From NCBI GenBank assembly GCA_026129485.1, contig JAHCHY010000026.1, positions 1 to 42,906 of the forward strand: DNA of 42,906 bases, given 5' to 3'. A program made the position numbers and the translations under genes. The DNA comes from Cyclobacteriaceae bacterium (GTDB lineage Bacteria; Bacteroidota; Bacteroidia; Cytophagales; Cyclobacteriaceae). This document shows, in pieces, positions 8,510 to 16,267 of this stretch; positions within the stretch are counted from its first letter, which is position 1; each line of letters starts with the position of its first letter. The notes beneath the pieces are model-generated. The model was not told where the DNA came from. It searched no databases and worked only from the letters and a program-made list of their open reading frames with translations.

Positions 8510-8517
8510 TAATTTTG
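8510..8517 (+). promoter_or_regulatory. Candidate -7 element before the first M1 peptidase
   Basis: TAATTTTG is an exact match to TAnnTTTG, 43 bases before the chosen ATG at 8561. No good -33 element (TTTG or TTG) is visible at the right distance, so this is only a candidate. Confidence 0.35.
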
Positions 8518-8560
8518 AATATTGAACTTTAAAGTGATCATAAACTTAAAAATGTTACAC

Positions 8561-10798
8561 ATGAAACAGGTTTTGGCAGGATGTCTTTTATTGCTTGGCT
8601 TTACTGCGTTGGCGCAGGAGCCGCAATGGAAAGGAAAGTTTGAACAATTGGATCAGCTATTACCTACTCCGAACGAGTATCGCGCTGCATCAGGCGCGCC
8701 CGGCTCCAAATACTGGCAGCAGCAGGCCGACTATATAATTAATGCCGAGCTGAATGACAACAACCAAAGCATTACCGGTGCCGAAACCATCACCTACCAC
8801 AACAACTCACCCGATGCGCTCAGCTATTTGTGGTTACAGTTAGATCAAAATATAAATGCAAAAGGAAACAACTCAGCCAAAATAACCAACAACAGCGTGC
8901 GTGATTCGGTAGATGCCGGCACGTTTGCCTCCTCTCTTGCCTTTACTGATTTTGATGGCGGCTTTAAGATCAAATCAGTAAAGGATGCTTCCGGCAAAGC
9001 ATTGCCTTATATCATTAACCAAACCATGATGCGCATTGATCTGCCCAAAGCGCTTGGGCCCGGACAAAAAATGTCGTTCTCGGTAGAGTGGTCGTTTAAC
9101 ATAAACGATCGTGTGCAGAAGATGACCGTTAACGATGGCCGCAGCGGCATGGAATATTTTCCGGAAGACGGTAATTACCTGTATATTATTGCACAGTGGT
9201 TCCCGCGCATGTGTGTGTATGATGATGCGGTGGGCTGGCAGAACAAGCAGTTTCTCGGACAAGGCGAGTTTACTTTAAGCTTCGGTAATTACGAAGTGAA
9301 CCTTACCGTTCCGGCCGATCACGTAGTGGCCGGCACCGGCATGGTTACCAACCTGAAAGAAGTATTAACAGCCGATCAGTACGCGCGATTTGAAAAAGCA
9401 AAAACATCGTTCGATAAGCCGGTAATCATCTGCACACAGGCCGAAGCCGTGCAACGTGAAAAAACCAAATCGAAAGAAAAGAAAACGTGGAAATTTACTG
9501 CCGAAAATGTACGTGATTTTGCTTTTGCTACTTCGCGCAAATTTATCTGGGATGCGCAGGCTGTAAAGGTGGGCGATAAAACCCCGTTGGCCATGTCGTA
9601 CTATCCCAAAGAAGCTAATCCGTTGTGGGAAAAAGAGTCCACCAAAGCCGTAAGGAATACGCTGGTAACGTACTCCAAGTATTCCATTCATTATCCTTAT
9701 CCGCAAGCCACCTCCGTTCATGGCGCTTCGCTGGGTATGGAGTACCCGATGATCTGTTTCAACTTTGGACGGCCGCTAAAAGACGGCACTGTACCTGATC
9801 GCACCAAGTGGGGCATGATTGGCGTGATCATTCACGAAGTGGGGCACAACTTCTTCCCGATGATTATCAACAGCGATGAACGCCAATGGACATGGATGGA
9901 CGAAGGACTGAATACTTTTGTTCAGTACAGAACCGAAGTGGAAAACTATCCTGACAAGCCGGTGGGTCGCGGGCCGGCTGCCAATATTGTGCCGTACATG
10001 AAAGGCGACCCCGACCTGCAACGACCACTCATGGTAAATTCCGAATCAGTTGTGCGCTCAAATTTTGGTAACGAACAATACGCCAAGTGTGCTACCGCGC
10101 TAAATATTCTGCGTGAAACCGTAATGGGACCTGAGCTGTTCGATAAAGCGTTTAAAGAATATGCGGAGCGCTGGGCATTCAAACATCCCAAGCCGGCCGA
10201 TTTTTTCCGTACGATGGAAGATGCCAGCGCAGTTGATTTAGATTGGTTCTGGAGAGGCTGGTTCTACACAACCGACAATTGCGATGTATCGCTCGATGAC
10301 GTGAAGTGGTTTAAGGTGAAGAAAGACCAGGCCACTGTAGAAACCAAAGGAAAGAATGTAGCCAAAGGCGATCTTGCTGCAAAAGGCGATGGCAACAAGC
10401 CGGCAGACTTCAGCCGGGGGCCGCAGTATTTTAACGTAATCCCGACCGACAGTCGTTTTTATGGCGATTTCTTTAACCGCATTGACGACAAGGCGGTGAT
10501 CTCGAAAATGGAAGCAAAAAATTTCTATGAGCTTACACTCTCTAACAAGGGCGGTTTGGTTATGCCTGTAATTATCGAATGGACGTACAAGGATGGCAGC
10601 AAAGAGATCGAGCGGCTGCCTGCCGAAATCTGGCGTATAAACGAAACCAAAATCACGAAAGTGTTTGCCAAAGACAAAGAAGTGGTAAATGTAGTGATTG
10701 ACCCGTTGAAGGAAACCGCAGACATCAGCCTTGAAAACAATGTTTTCCCGAAAAAGAACCCGGGCAGCAAGTTTGATGAACTGAAGAAGGGCAAGTAA
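8561..10798 (+). CDS. M1 family zinc metallopeptidase, exported (copy 1)
   Basis: This is an aminopeptidase-like protein predicted to act in the periplasm or outside the cell. The start at 8561 gives a clean signal peptide (MKQVLAGCLLLLGFTALAQ). The zinc site is HEVGH at residues 425-429, with Glu448 in WMDEGLNTF at the standard HExxH-x18-E spacing. The exopeptidase-type GxMEN motif is represented by LGMEYP, so N-terminus recognition may differ from classical aminopeptidase N. The C-terminal third (about 600-745) is beta-rich and ends FDELKKGK without a sorting signal. The whole protein is closely similar to the next-but-two gene at 11405, including signal, catalytic core and C-terminus, so the two are a tandem duplication. 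Confidence 0.93.
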   Translation: MKQVLAGCLLLLGFTALAQEPQWKGKFEQLDQLLPTPNEYRAASGAPGSKYWQQQADYIINAELNDNNQSITGAETITYHNNSPDALSYLWLQLDQNINAKGNNSAKITNNSVRDSVDAGTFASSLAFTDFDGGFKIKSVKDASGKALPYIINQTMMRIDLPKALGPGQKMSFSVEWSFNINDRVQKMTVNDGRSGMEYFPEDGNYLYIIAQWFPRMCVYDDAVGWQNKQFLGQGEFTLSFGNYEVNLTVPADHVVAGTGMVTNLKEVLTADQYARFEKAKTSFDKPVIICTQAEAVQREKTKSKEKKTWKFTAENVRDFAFATSRKFIWDAQAVKVGDKTPLAMSYYPKEANPLWEKESTKAVRNTLVTYSKYSIHYPYPQATSVHGASLGMEYPMICFNFGRPLKDGTVPDRTKWGMIGVIIHEVGHNFFPMIINSDERQWTWMDEGLNTFVQYRTEVENYPDKPVGRGPAANIVPYMKGDPDLQRPLMVNSESVVRSNFGNEQYAKCATALNILRETVMGPELFDKAFKEYAERWAFKHPKPADFFRTMEDASAVDLDWFWRGWFYTTDNCDVSLDDVKWFKVKKDQATVETKGKNVAKGDLAAKGDGNKPADFSRGPQYFNVIPTDSRFYGDFFNRIDDKAVISKMEAKNFYELTLSNKGGLVMPVIIEWTYKDGSKEIERLPAEIWRINETKITKVFAKDKEVVNVVIDPLKETADISLENNVFPKKNPGSKFDELKKGK

Positions 10799-10815
10799 GC
10801 CGGTAAGAGAATTTG

Positions 10816-10823
10816 TATCTTTG
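10816..10823 (+). promoter_or_regulatory. Candidate -7 element of the toxin-antitoxin operon
   Basis: TATCTTTG matches TAnnTTTG exactly, 18 bases after the stop of the upstream peptidase and 24 bases before the antitoxin ATG at 10848. A convincing -33 box is not visible, which would be compatible with an autoregulated promoter. Confidence 0.4.
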
Positions 10824-10847
10824 AGTTTAAAAATAAAGATCACGAGT

Positions 10848-11096
10848 ATGTCAACTTTAGCAGAAATTAAGTCCGCTATTCACCAGCAGGTCGCCAATAC
10901 TGAAGACCGGAAACTCTTATTAAAAGTTCAGAACTACCTTCGTTCGCTTAATAAGGAGAAAAGACGAATTGTTGCTTATACCTCGGACTTAAAACCGCTC
11001 ACTGTTGATCAATATCGATCGGAGATTCGGAAATCGATGGAACAATATCGTTCTGACCGTGTGGTTAGCCAAAAAGAAATGGAAAAATCCATTTGA
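10848..11096 (+). CDS. Probable antitoxin of a type II toxin-antitoxin pair
   Basis: An 82-residue charged protein (start MSTLAEIK) with predicted helices, rich in Lys, Arg, Glu and Gln, and no signal peptide. Its last codons overlap the start of a ParE/RelE-like toxin by four bases, the usual antitoxin-before-toxin order. The reading frame is open upstream to a TTG at 10821, but that codon lies inside the predicted -7 box, so the ATG at 10848 is the better start. I do not recognise a specific DNA-binding fold (it is not clearly ribbon-helix-helix or Phd). The C-terminal part (SEIRKSMEQYRSDRVVSQKE) resembles the toxin-wrapping ends of short antitoxins. Confidence 0.7.
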   Translation: MSTLAEIKSAIHQQVANTEDRKLLLKVQNYLRSLNKEKRRIVAYTSDLKPLTVDQYRSEIRKSMEQYRSDRVVSQKEMEKSI

Positions 11097-11395
11097 AAAA
11101 AAGGAAAGTAATCTGGACTTTGAGAGCTGTAGATTCACTGAATAAATTTTGTGAACTTATTGCGCTGGATTCACCCTCTGCTTCTAAAAAGGTTCGGAAA
11201 GAAATTATCCTTTCGGCAGGGAAATTGGCAACACACGCAGAGATGTATCAATTAGATGAACTGTTTGAAGACCCGGGCCTGAATATCCGAAGGTTTTTCA
11301 GGTGGAATTATAAAATTGTTTATCAGGTTCACGCAAAGGAGGTGGTTATCCTCAACATATTTCACACCAGAACCAATTTATCGGATAAAGATTAA
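11093..11395 (+). CDS. ParE/RelE superfamily toxin
   Basis: A 100-residue basic protein with the family pattern: VIWTLRAVDSLNKF at the start (strand plus helix), a central helix carrying Ser/Lys/Arg, then LFEDPGLNIRRFFRWNYKIVYQV and IFHTRTN at the end. The R-F-F-R-W-NYKIVYQV strand and the terminal HTRTN match the ParE-type toxin core. Translation appears to begin at TTG 11093, overlapping the antitoxin stop (TTGA), because no suitably placed ATG exists. ParE toxins usually poison DNA gyrase and RelE toxins cut ribosome-bound mRNA; which applies here is not visible. The next gene, an M1 peptidase, starts only nine bases later and may be co-transcribed. Confidence 0.8.
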   Translation: MKKRKVIWTLRAVDSLNKFCELIALDSPSASKKVRKEIILSAGKLATHAEMYQLDELFEDPGLNIRRFFRWNYKIVYQVHAKEVVILNIFHTRTNLSDKD

Positions 11396-11404
11396 TCTTA
11401 TTTT

Positions 11405-13627
11405 ATGAAGCAATTTGTTATAACCCTTTTAATAGTTGGCTCGTTTATTCCTGCTTTTGCCCAGCAAAAATGGCAGGGCAAGTTCGAGCAGCTTGATCAG
11501 ACGCTGCCCACACCCAACAGCTATCGTACTGCTTCCGGTGCCCCGGGTGTAAATTACTGGCAGCAACGGGCCGATTATGATATTGATGTGGATTTAAATG
11601 AAGACACGCATGTAATCACCGGCAAGGAAACCATTACTTACTATAACAACGCGCCTGAAGCACTGCGTTACCTGTGGTTGCAGCTCGATCAGAACAACCT
11701 GTCTAACGGCAACATGACCGATAAAACAGAAAACAACCGTGTACGCGATTCTATTCCGGCCAAGTTTTTTCCGCTGGCTTCCGATACCTACGGCTACGAT
11801 GGCGGCTTTAAAATCAAATCGGTAAAAGATGCCGCCACCGGTAAAGATTTACCTTACATCATCAATTTTACCATGATGCGCGTGGACATTCCCGCACCCC
11901 TGAAAGCTGGCGACAAGTATTCCTTCATCGTGGAGTGGAGCTATACCGAAAAAGACCGGATGAAGTTTGCCGAGCGAGGTGGTTATGAAATTTTTCCTGC
12001 GGATGGTAACGCACTTTATACCATTGCCCAGTGGTTTCCGCGCATGTGCGTGTTCGATGATTACGAAGGCTGGCAAAACAAACAGTTTATCGGGCAGGGC
12101 GAGTATGCATTGGTGTTTGGAAATTATCGTGTGCGCATTACCGTTCCGTCCGATCACATTGTAGGCGCTACCGGCTGGCTACAAAACCCGAAAGATGTGC
12201 TAACCAAAGAGCAGATCGAGCGCTTTGAAAAAGCACAGAAAACTTTCGATGCCCCGGTGTTTATTGTAACCGAAAGCGAAGCGCGTAAAAAAGAAAAAGA
12301 ACGCTCGAAGAAAAAAAGCACGTGGGAATTTTATGCCGAAAACGTGCGCGATTTTTCTTTTGCCTCTTCACGCAAATTCATCTGGGATGCACAGGCTGTA
12401 AAAGTGGGCGATAAAACACCGTTGGCACAATCGCTTTATCCCAAAGAAGGCAACCCGCTGTGGGCAAAAGAATCTACCAAAGCGATCAAAAACACATTAG
12501 AGCTTTATTCCGAACGCACCTTCGATTATCCTTATCCTACTGCTTACTCGGTACACACGGCCGACCAAGGGATGGAGTACCCGATGATCTGCTACAATGG
12601 CGGCAGGCCCAAGCCCGATGGCACATACTCACAACGCACCTATGAAGGCATGGTGGGTGTAATCATCCACGAAGTGGGTCATAACTTTTTTCCGATGATT
12701 GTAAACTCCGATGAAAGACAATGGAGTTGGATGGACGAGGGCTTGAATTCATTTCTTGAAAGAGAAACCAAACGCGAGCGCTATCCCGATGTAAGCATTA
12801 GTTGGGGTTCGCCCAAAGGCATGGCCGGCTATATGCGTGGCGATAAAAACCTGATGCGCCCCATCATGTGGCAATCGGATAACATACCCGGTAGCGACTT
12901 TGGGCCAAATGCTTATGGCAAACCTGCGGCTGCATTAACGCTACTGCGCGAAACGATTATGGGCCCCGAACTTTTTGATAAAGCATTTAAAGAATATTCT
13001 GAACGTTGGATGTTTAAACATCCCAAGCCGGCCGATTTCTTCAGAACGATGGAAGATGCCAGCGCGGTTGACCTGGACTGGTTCTGGCGCGGATGGTTTT
13101 ATACGGTGGATAATGTAGATGTAGAATTAGATGAAGTGAAATGGTTTAAAGTGAAATCTGAAACAAAAGATGTAGAGAATAAAGGTGTAAAAGCGCAGAA
13201 GGGCGATCTTGCTTCGGGCACAAAAGGTAAAGCAAACGACTTTAGCAATGGTCCGCAGGAATTTACTTTGCTGAACACACCTGACACTTACTATGGCGAT
13301 TTTCGCAATCGCATAAATGATGGTGAAGTAAAACAACGGTTGGCTGATAAAAACATCTATGAAATAACGCTAAAGAATAAAGGCGGCCTGGTAACCCCGG
13401 TAATTATCGAGTGGACATTTAAAGATGGCAGCAAAGAAATAGAGCGCATCCCGGCTGAGATCTGGCGCCTGAATGAACAGGAAGTAAAAAAGGTTTTTGT
13501 AAAAGATAAGGAAGTAACCAACGTGGTGATCGATCCGGCCGGAGAAACGGGGGAAGTGTATCCGGCCGATAACGTGTTTCCGAAAAAAGCAACTGAAAGC
13601 AAGTTCGATCAGTTAAAGAAGAATTAA
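11405..13627 (+). CDS. M1 family zinc metallopeptidase, exported (copy 2)
   Basis: A 740-residue paralogue of the gene at 8561. It has a signal peptide ending FIPAFAQQ, the shared KWQGKFEQLDQTLPTPNSYR segment at the mature N-terminus, HEVGH at residues 422-426 and the third zinc ligand Glu445 in WMDEGLNSF. QGMEYP replaces GxMEN as in copy 1. Differences are concentrated after the catalytic motif, in the stretch ending SISWGSPKGMAGYMRG, and in the C-terminal region, which ends FDQLKKN. The gene directly follows the toxin and has no obvious promoter of its own, so its expression may depend on the toxin-antitoxin or upstream transcripts. Substrate is unknown. Confidence 0.93.
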   Translation: MKQFVITLLIVGSFIPAFAQQKWQGKFEQLDQTLPTPNSYRTASGAPGVNYWQQRADYDIDVDLNEDTHVITGKETITYYNNAPEALRYLWLQLDQNNLSNGNMTDKTENNRVRDSIPAKFFPLASDTYGYDGGFKIKSVKDAATGKDLPYIINFTMMRVDIPAPLKAGDKYSFIVEWSYTEKDRMKFAERGGYEIFPADGNALYTIAQWFPRMCVFDDYEGWQNKQFIGQGEYALVFGNYRVRITVPSDHIVGATGWLQNPKDVLTKEQIERFEKAQKTFDAPVFIVTESEARKKEKERSKKKSTWEFYAENVRDFSFASSRKFIWDAQAVKVGDKTPLAQSLYPKEGNPLWAKESTKAIKNTLELYSERTFDYPYPTAYSVHTADQGMEYPMICYNGGRPKPDGTYSQRTYEGMVGVIIHEVGHNFFPMIVNSDERQWSWMDEGLNSFLERETKRERYPDVSISWGSPKGMAGYMRGDKNLMRPIMWQSDNIPGSDFGPNAYGKPAAALTLLRETIMGPELFDKAFKEYSERWMFKHPKPADFFRTMEDASAVDLDWFWRGWFYTVDNVDVELDEVKWFKVKSETKDVENKGVKAQKGDLASGTKGKANDFSNGPQEFTLLNTPDTYYGDFRNRINDGEVKQRLADKNIYEITLKNKGGLVTPVIIEWTFKDGSKEIERIPAEIWRLNEQEVKKVFVKDKEVTNVVIDPAGETGEVYPADNVFPKKATESKFDQLKKN

Positions 13628-13635
13628 ATAAAAAG

Positions 13636-13661
13636 TTGCTGGTTGCCGGTTACTGGTTAAT
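13636..13661. repeat. Intergenic GTTGCC/TACTGGTT repeat, copy 2
   Basis: TTGCTGGTTGCCGG followed by TTACTGGTTAAT lies directly after the second M1 gene and aligns with 5528-5553 at most positions. It also runs into a second repeat at 13659. Confidence 0.35.
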
Positions 13662-13685
13662 AGTTGCCACTGACTTCACCAATAC
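13659..13685. repeat. 27-bp direct repeat, left copy
   Basis: AATAGTTGCCACTGACT followed by TCACCAATAC recurs in the same orientation at 14192-14218 with two mismatches (GCACGAATAC in the second part). The two copies flank the FKBP-like gene. Confidence 0.5.
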
Positions 13686-13708
13686 CAGTTGCGGCTACAT
13701 TTTATATG

Positions 13709-14116
13709 TTAGTCTTTAGCAAGAATATCAATCAATTCAACTTCATAGACTAATGTGGAATCGGGATGCGGGAACGTTTGATTGCCCATTCGTTTACTTA
13801 GTGATGGCGGCACTATGAGCTTTCGTATTTCACCTCTTTTCATACCCCTTACCCCTTTATCAACACCGTCTATAACCTGATTTCCACCTACCAGGAATTT
13901 AATGGGGCTTGGCAGGTTATAAGATGAAAATAGCAAAGAGTCATTTTGGTAACTCATTTTTTCGTGTATCAAAACTTCGTTTCCTACTTTGGCAACTTCG
14001 CCTTTACCTTTTTTCAGAACCATATACTTCAGACCCGAATCCGAATGCACAATTTTTTTTGTCGCACAACTGGTAGCACAAAGAATTATTGCTGTAACAA
14101 TTAATACTCTCGTCAT
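13709..14116 (-). CDS. FKBP-type peptidyl-prolyl isomerase-like lipoprotein
   Basis: A 135-residue lipoprotein: signal MTRVLIVTAIILCATSC, then a single FKBP-type domain. Family landmarks are KFLVGGNQVIDGVDKGVRGM (equivalent to the F-LG-VI-GW--GL-GM block), GEIRKLIVPPSLS, and the final STLVYEVELIDI strand. FKBPs catalyse cis-trans isomerisation at proline and act as chaperones for exported proteins. Several residues of the classical active-site pocket look replaced: the Trp at the pocket floor is Val (GVDKG), and the Tyr of the LAYG loop is missing (PPSLSKRMG). Catalysis may be weak or lost. The reading frame extends upstream to 14158, but the ATG at 14116 gives the signal peptide. Direct repeats flank the gene. 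Confidence 0.8.
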   Translation of the reverse strand: MTRVLIVTAIILCATSCATKKIVHSDSGLKYMVLKKGKGEVAKVGNEVLIHEKMSYQNDSLLFSSYNLPSPIKFLVGGNQVIDGVDKGVRGMKRGEIRKLIVPPSLSKRMGNQTFPHPDSTLVYEVELIDILAKD

Positions 14117-14191
14117 ATTTTGTCGCTTTAACTTTTGAGGGTTGTCTTGGTTGCACATAACTGGTTATTTCGAGCAGATTAAGAGTCAATA

Positions 14192-14218
14192 AATAGTTGC
14201 CACTGACTGCACGAATAC
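14192..14218. repeat. 27-bp direct repeat, right copy
   Basis: AATAGTTGCCACTGACT followed by GCACGAATAC matches 13659-13685 at 25 of 27 positions, in the same orientation, upstream of the FKBP-like gene. Nothing else is evident in the 177-base gap up to the propeller gene. Confidence 0.5.
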
Positions 14219-14293
14219 AACCAATCTTAGCGGTTCGTTGCTTTTGTTCACTTTTGCCTATTGTTGCAAATTTGTTTGTTAGTTCGTTACAGG

Positions 14294-15394
14294 CTAATGT
14301 TTATATTCCGAATAAGTAATAAATGTTTTTCCATCGTAAAGGGAGAGACCTGTTTCTCTCGTACCTATCCAAATATTTCCAGTTTTATCTTCCAGAATTG
14401 ACCAAATACTGTTATTGATAAGTCCATCTTTTGTTGTGAAACGAGTGAAAGATTTACCATCGTAAAAACTAAGTCCAGCACCAGCATCACCACCAAACCA
14501 AAGGTTTCCCTTTTTGTCTTCTATTATTCGAGTAACTCCACCGTGTAAGCCATCCTTTTTTGTAAAACTTGTAAACGATTTGCCATCATAGCGGTAGGCC
14601 CCGCCCCAATTGCTGAACCAAATATTCCCGTCTTTGTCCTGCATTTGCGGCCATGCCCAATTATGTGGGTTTGGCTTTGGCCCATCTTGAAATAGTTCCT
14701 CCAGCTTAAGGTTGGTTATAGATTTACCATCATATCGATACACACCTTCGTTTGTTCGTCCTCCAAACCAAACGTTACCCGCTTTATCTTCTAAAATACG
14801 TTCCATGTTATTGTTAGTGCTAAGAAAGCCACCTGAGGCCTCATTTAGTATAAACGGAGTAAAGCCTGCCTGTCCGGTAGGCAGGGATTTGCCATCGTAG
14901 ATATAAACACCATCTATTGTTGCGAACCATAGTTTTCCGTTTTTTGCTTGCATGATACTGAATACCCAGTGCGAGTTGCGATAGAGGTCATTCTTGTTGG
15001 GAGGCAGGTTTTTTGGCAAAGGAATCTCAATTTTGGTAAATGTTTTACCATCGTAAAGACAAAGTCCCGCATAAGTCCCTATCCAAATTTTACCATCGTT
15101 ATCTTCCAAAAGGGAATAAACATTATTACTGTTTAGCCCATCTGCCATTAAAAACTGGCTAAACGATTTACCGTCATATTTATAAAGTCCATTTTCTGTG
15201 GTTCCGAACCAAAGGTTACCGGCTTTGTCCTGCAGGCTACATTGAACATTACCATATCTGGGTGAGCCAATGTTTTTTATAAGTTTTGGATGATCTTTTG
15301 GTAAGTCCTGTTTAGCTGGTCCGTTGCAGGCAGTGCCAAAAATGAATATTGTCAGAAATGCAAAAGCTTGCGTTTGTGAGAAATATTTTTTCAT
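14294..15394 (-). CDS. Two-component-regulator-propeller (Reg_prop) lipoprotein
   Basis: A 366-residue protein with a lipoprotein signal (ending IFGTAC-NG) followed by about seven tandem blades of the Reg_prop type. Each has a DK-GN-WFGT core and ends with G-YDGKSFT-F and DGL. Such propellers form the periplasmic sensor part of hybrid two-component proteins, but here there is no kinase, membrane or DNA-binding domain, so it is a stand-alone surface or periplasmic propeller, perhaps ligand-binding. One blade carries a seven-residue insertion LPTGQAG exactly between DGKS and FTPF, encoded by a palindromic element (14865-14885). Without it the blade would read DGKSFTPF like its neighbours. The gene is followed by the FKBP-like gene on the same strand. 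Confidence 0.85.
   Translation of the reverse strand: MKKYFSQTQAFAFLTIFIFGTACNGPAKQDLPKDHPKLIKNIGSPRYGNVQCSLQDKAGNLWFGTTENGLYKYDGKSFSQFLMADGLNSNNVYSLLEDNDGKIWIGTYAGLCLYDGKTFTKIEIPLPKNLPPNKNDLYRNSHWVFSIMQAKNGKLWFATIDGVYIYDGKSLPTGQAGFTPFILNEASGGFLSTNNNMERILEDKAGNVWFGGRTNEGVYRYDGKSITNLKLEELFQDGPKPNPHNWAWPQMQDKDGNIWFSNWGGAYRYDGKSFTSFTKKDGLHGGVTRIIEDKKGNLWFGGDAGAGLSFYDGKSFTRFTTKDGLINNSIWSILEDKTGNIWIGTRETGLSLYDGKTFITYSEYKH
14865..14885. repeat. 21-bp palindromic element inserted in coding sequence (copy A)
   Basis: CCTGCCT-GTCCGGT-AGGCAGG, a 7-bp stem with a 7-base centre containing CCGG. It encodes the extra LPTGQAG heptapeptide in the propeller gene and is in frame. A near-identical element (two differences, in the centre) lies at 24640-24660 in another coding gene. 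Confidence 0.7.
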
Positions 15395-15466
15395 TGTTAA
15401 AATTATCGTTGGATGTTTTTTACCTATTTGTCGGGTTGGGTGTCGCTTTGCGATGACCGTCCAACA

Positions 15467-16138
15467 TCAGCACCCCACAAACTTCAGGTCAACTGTAATT
15501 TTTATCTCATCTGAAATAATGCCGTCCTTCAGGTTTGTAAAGATGGATTTGGATTGATAGATAATGTCCCACTTGGTGCGGTCGATGGTCAGCTCGGCTT
15601 TTACCTGGAACTCCCCTTTCTCCCGGATGATCGTGGCCGGAAAAGTTACCTGGTTGGTAATCCCTTTAATGGTAAGCAGGCCGGTAACTTTTGCTTTCTG
15701 TGTTGGTGTAAAACCGGCTTCAGGAATTACTTTCAGTATCGAAAAATTAGCACGCGGATATTTCGCCACCGAAAAAAAGTCGTCCGACTTCAAATGATCT
15801 TCGAGGTCTTTTGCGCTGCTCTCCGGTTTTATATCGGTGCTTTTGATCGTGTTCATATCCACAACAAGCTCGCCTTGCGTAATTAAACCGGTTGCCGAAA
15901 CCGTAACTGAGCCCGAAATAAACTGAATGGTGCCTTCATGGCCACCGCCTGCAATGGGTTTGCCCATCCATTGCAGCTTGCTTTGATTCGGTGCCAGCGA
16001 CCATTTCATTTCTTCCTGGCCGGTTTGCGGCTTCCATAATAATAAAAAAGCACCGGGCTCAGACGAAGCAAATATTTCAGGCTTAAGCTGGGCCTGGGCA
16101 AGACTTGCGCACATCAACAATGGGAGAAGGTATTTCAT
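15467..16138 (-). CDS. YceI-like family protein, exported
   Basis: A 223-residue periplasmic protein with signal MKYLLPLLMCASLAQAQ. Residues about 40-220 form a YceI-like lipocalin-type beta-barrel: WSLAPNQSKLQWMGKP, a HEGTIQFISGSVTV strand, an IKSTDIKPESSAKDLEDHLKS block, FFSVAKYPRANFSI, and a final DEIKITVDLKF strand. YceI proteins bind long isoprenoid or amide lipids and are often linked to stress or polyisoprenoid transport. The extra N-terminal 25 residues before the barrel are unusual. It is divergent from a membrane-anchored winged-helix regulator starting 130 bases away, which makes that regulator a likely controller. A -7 box match lies at 16162-16169. Confidence 0.88.
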   Translation of the reverse strand: MKYLLPLLMCASLAQAQLKPEIFASSEPGAFLLLWKPQTGQEEMKWSLAPNQSKLQWMGKPIAGGGHEGTIQFISGSVTVSATGLITQGELVVDMNTIKSTDIKPESSAKDLEDHLKSDDFFSVAKYPRANFSILKVIPEAGFTPTQKAKVTGLLTIKGITNQVTFPATIIREKGEFQVKAELTIDRTKWDIIYQSKSIFTNLKDGIISDEIKITVDLKFVGC

Positions 16139-16161
16139 GATTTTCCTGATTTGGTTTCACG

Positions 16162-16169
16162 CAAACGTA
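16162..16169 (-). promoter_or_regulatory. Candidate -7 element of the YceI gene
   Basis: CAAACGTA reads TACGTTTG on the minus strand, an exact TAnnTTTG match, ending 24 bases before the ATG at 16138. No -33 box is visible at the usual distance, leaving room for an activator. Confidence 0.4.
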
Positions 16170-16231
16170 ACGACCGCCTTTTGCCGGCTACCTGTTTCAA
16201 GTGTAAAAAAGTGTTAAACAAGCGTAAATCA

Positions 16232-16263
16232 TTGTTATCGCTACTTTTACCCGGCTAACTTTG
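16232..16263 (+). promoter_or_regulatory. Predicted promoter of the membrane winged-helix regulator
   Basis: TTG at 16232-16234, a 21-base spacer and TAACTTTG at 16256-16263 fit the Bacteroidota pattern. The ATG at 16268 is only four bases after the -7 box, so the transcript would be leaderless or nearly so. Confidence 0.5.
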
Positions 16264-16267
16264 GCGC

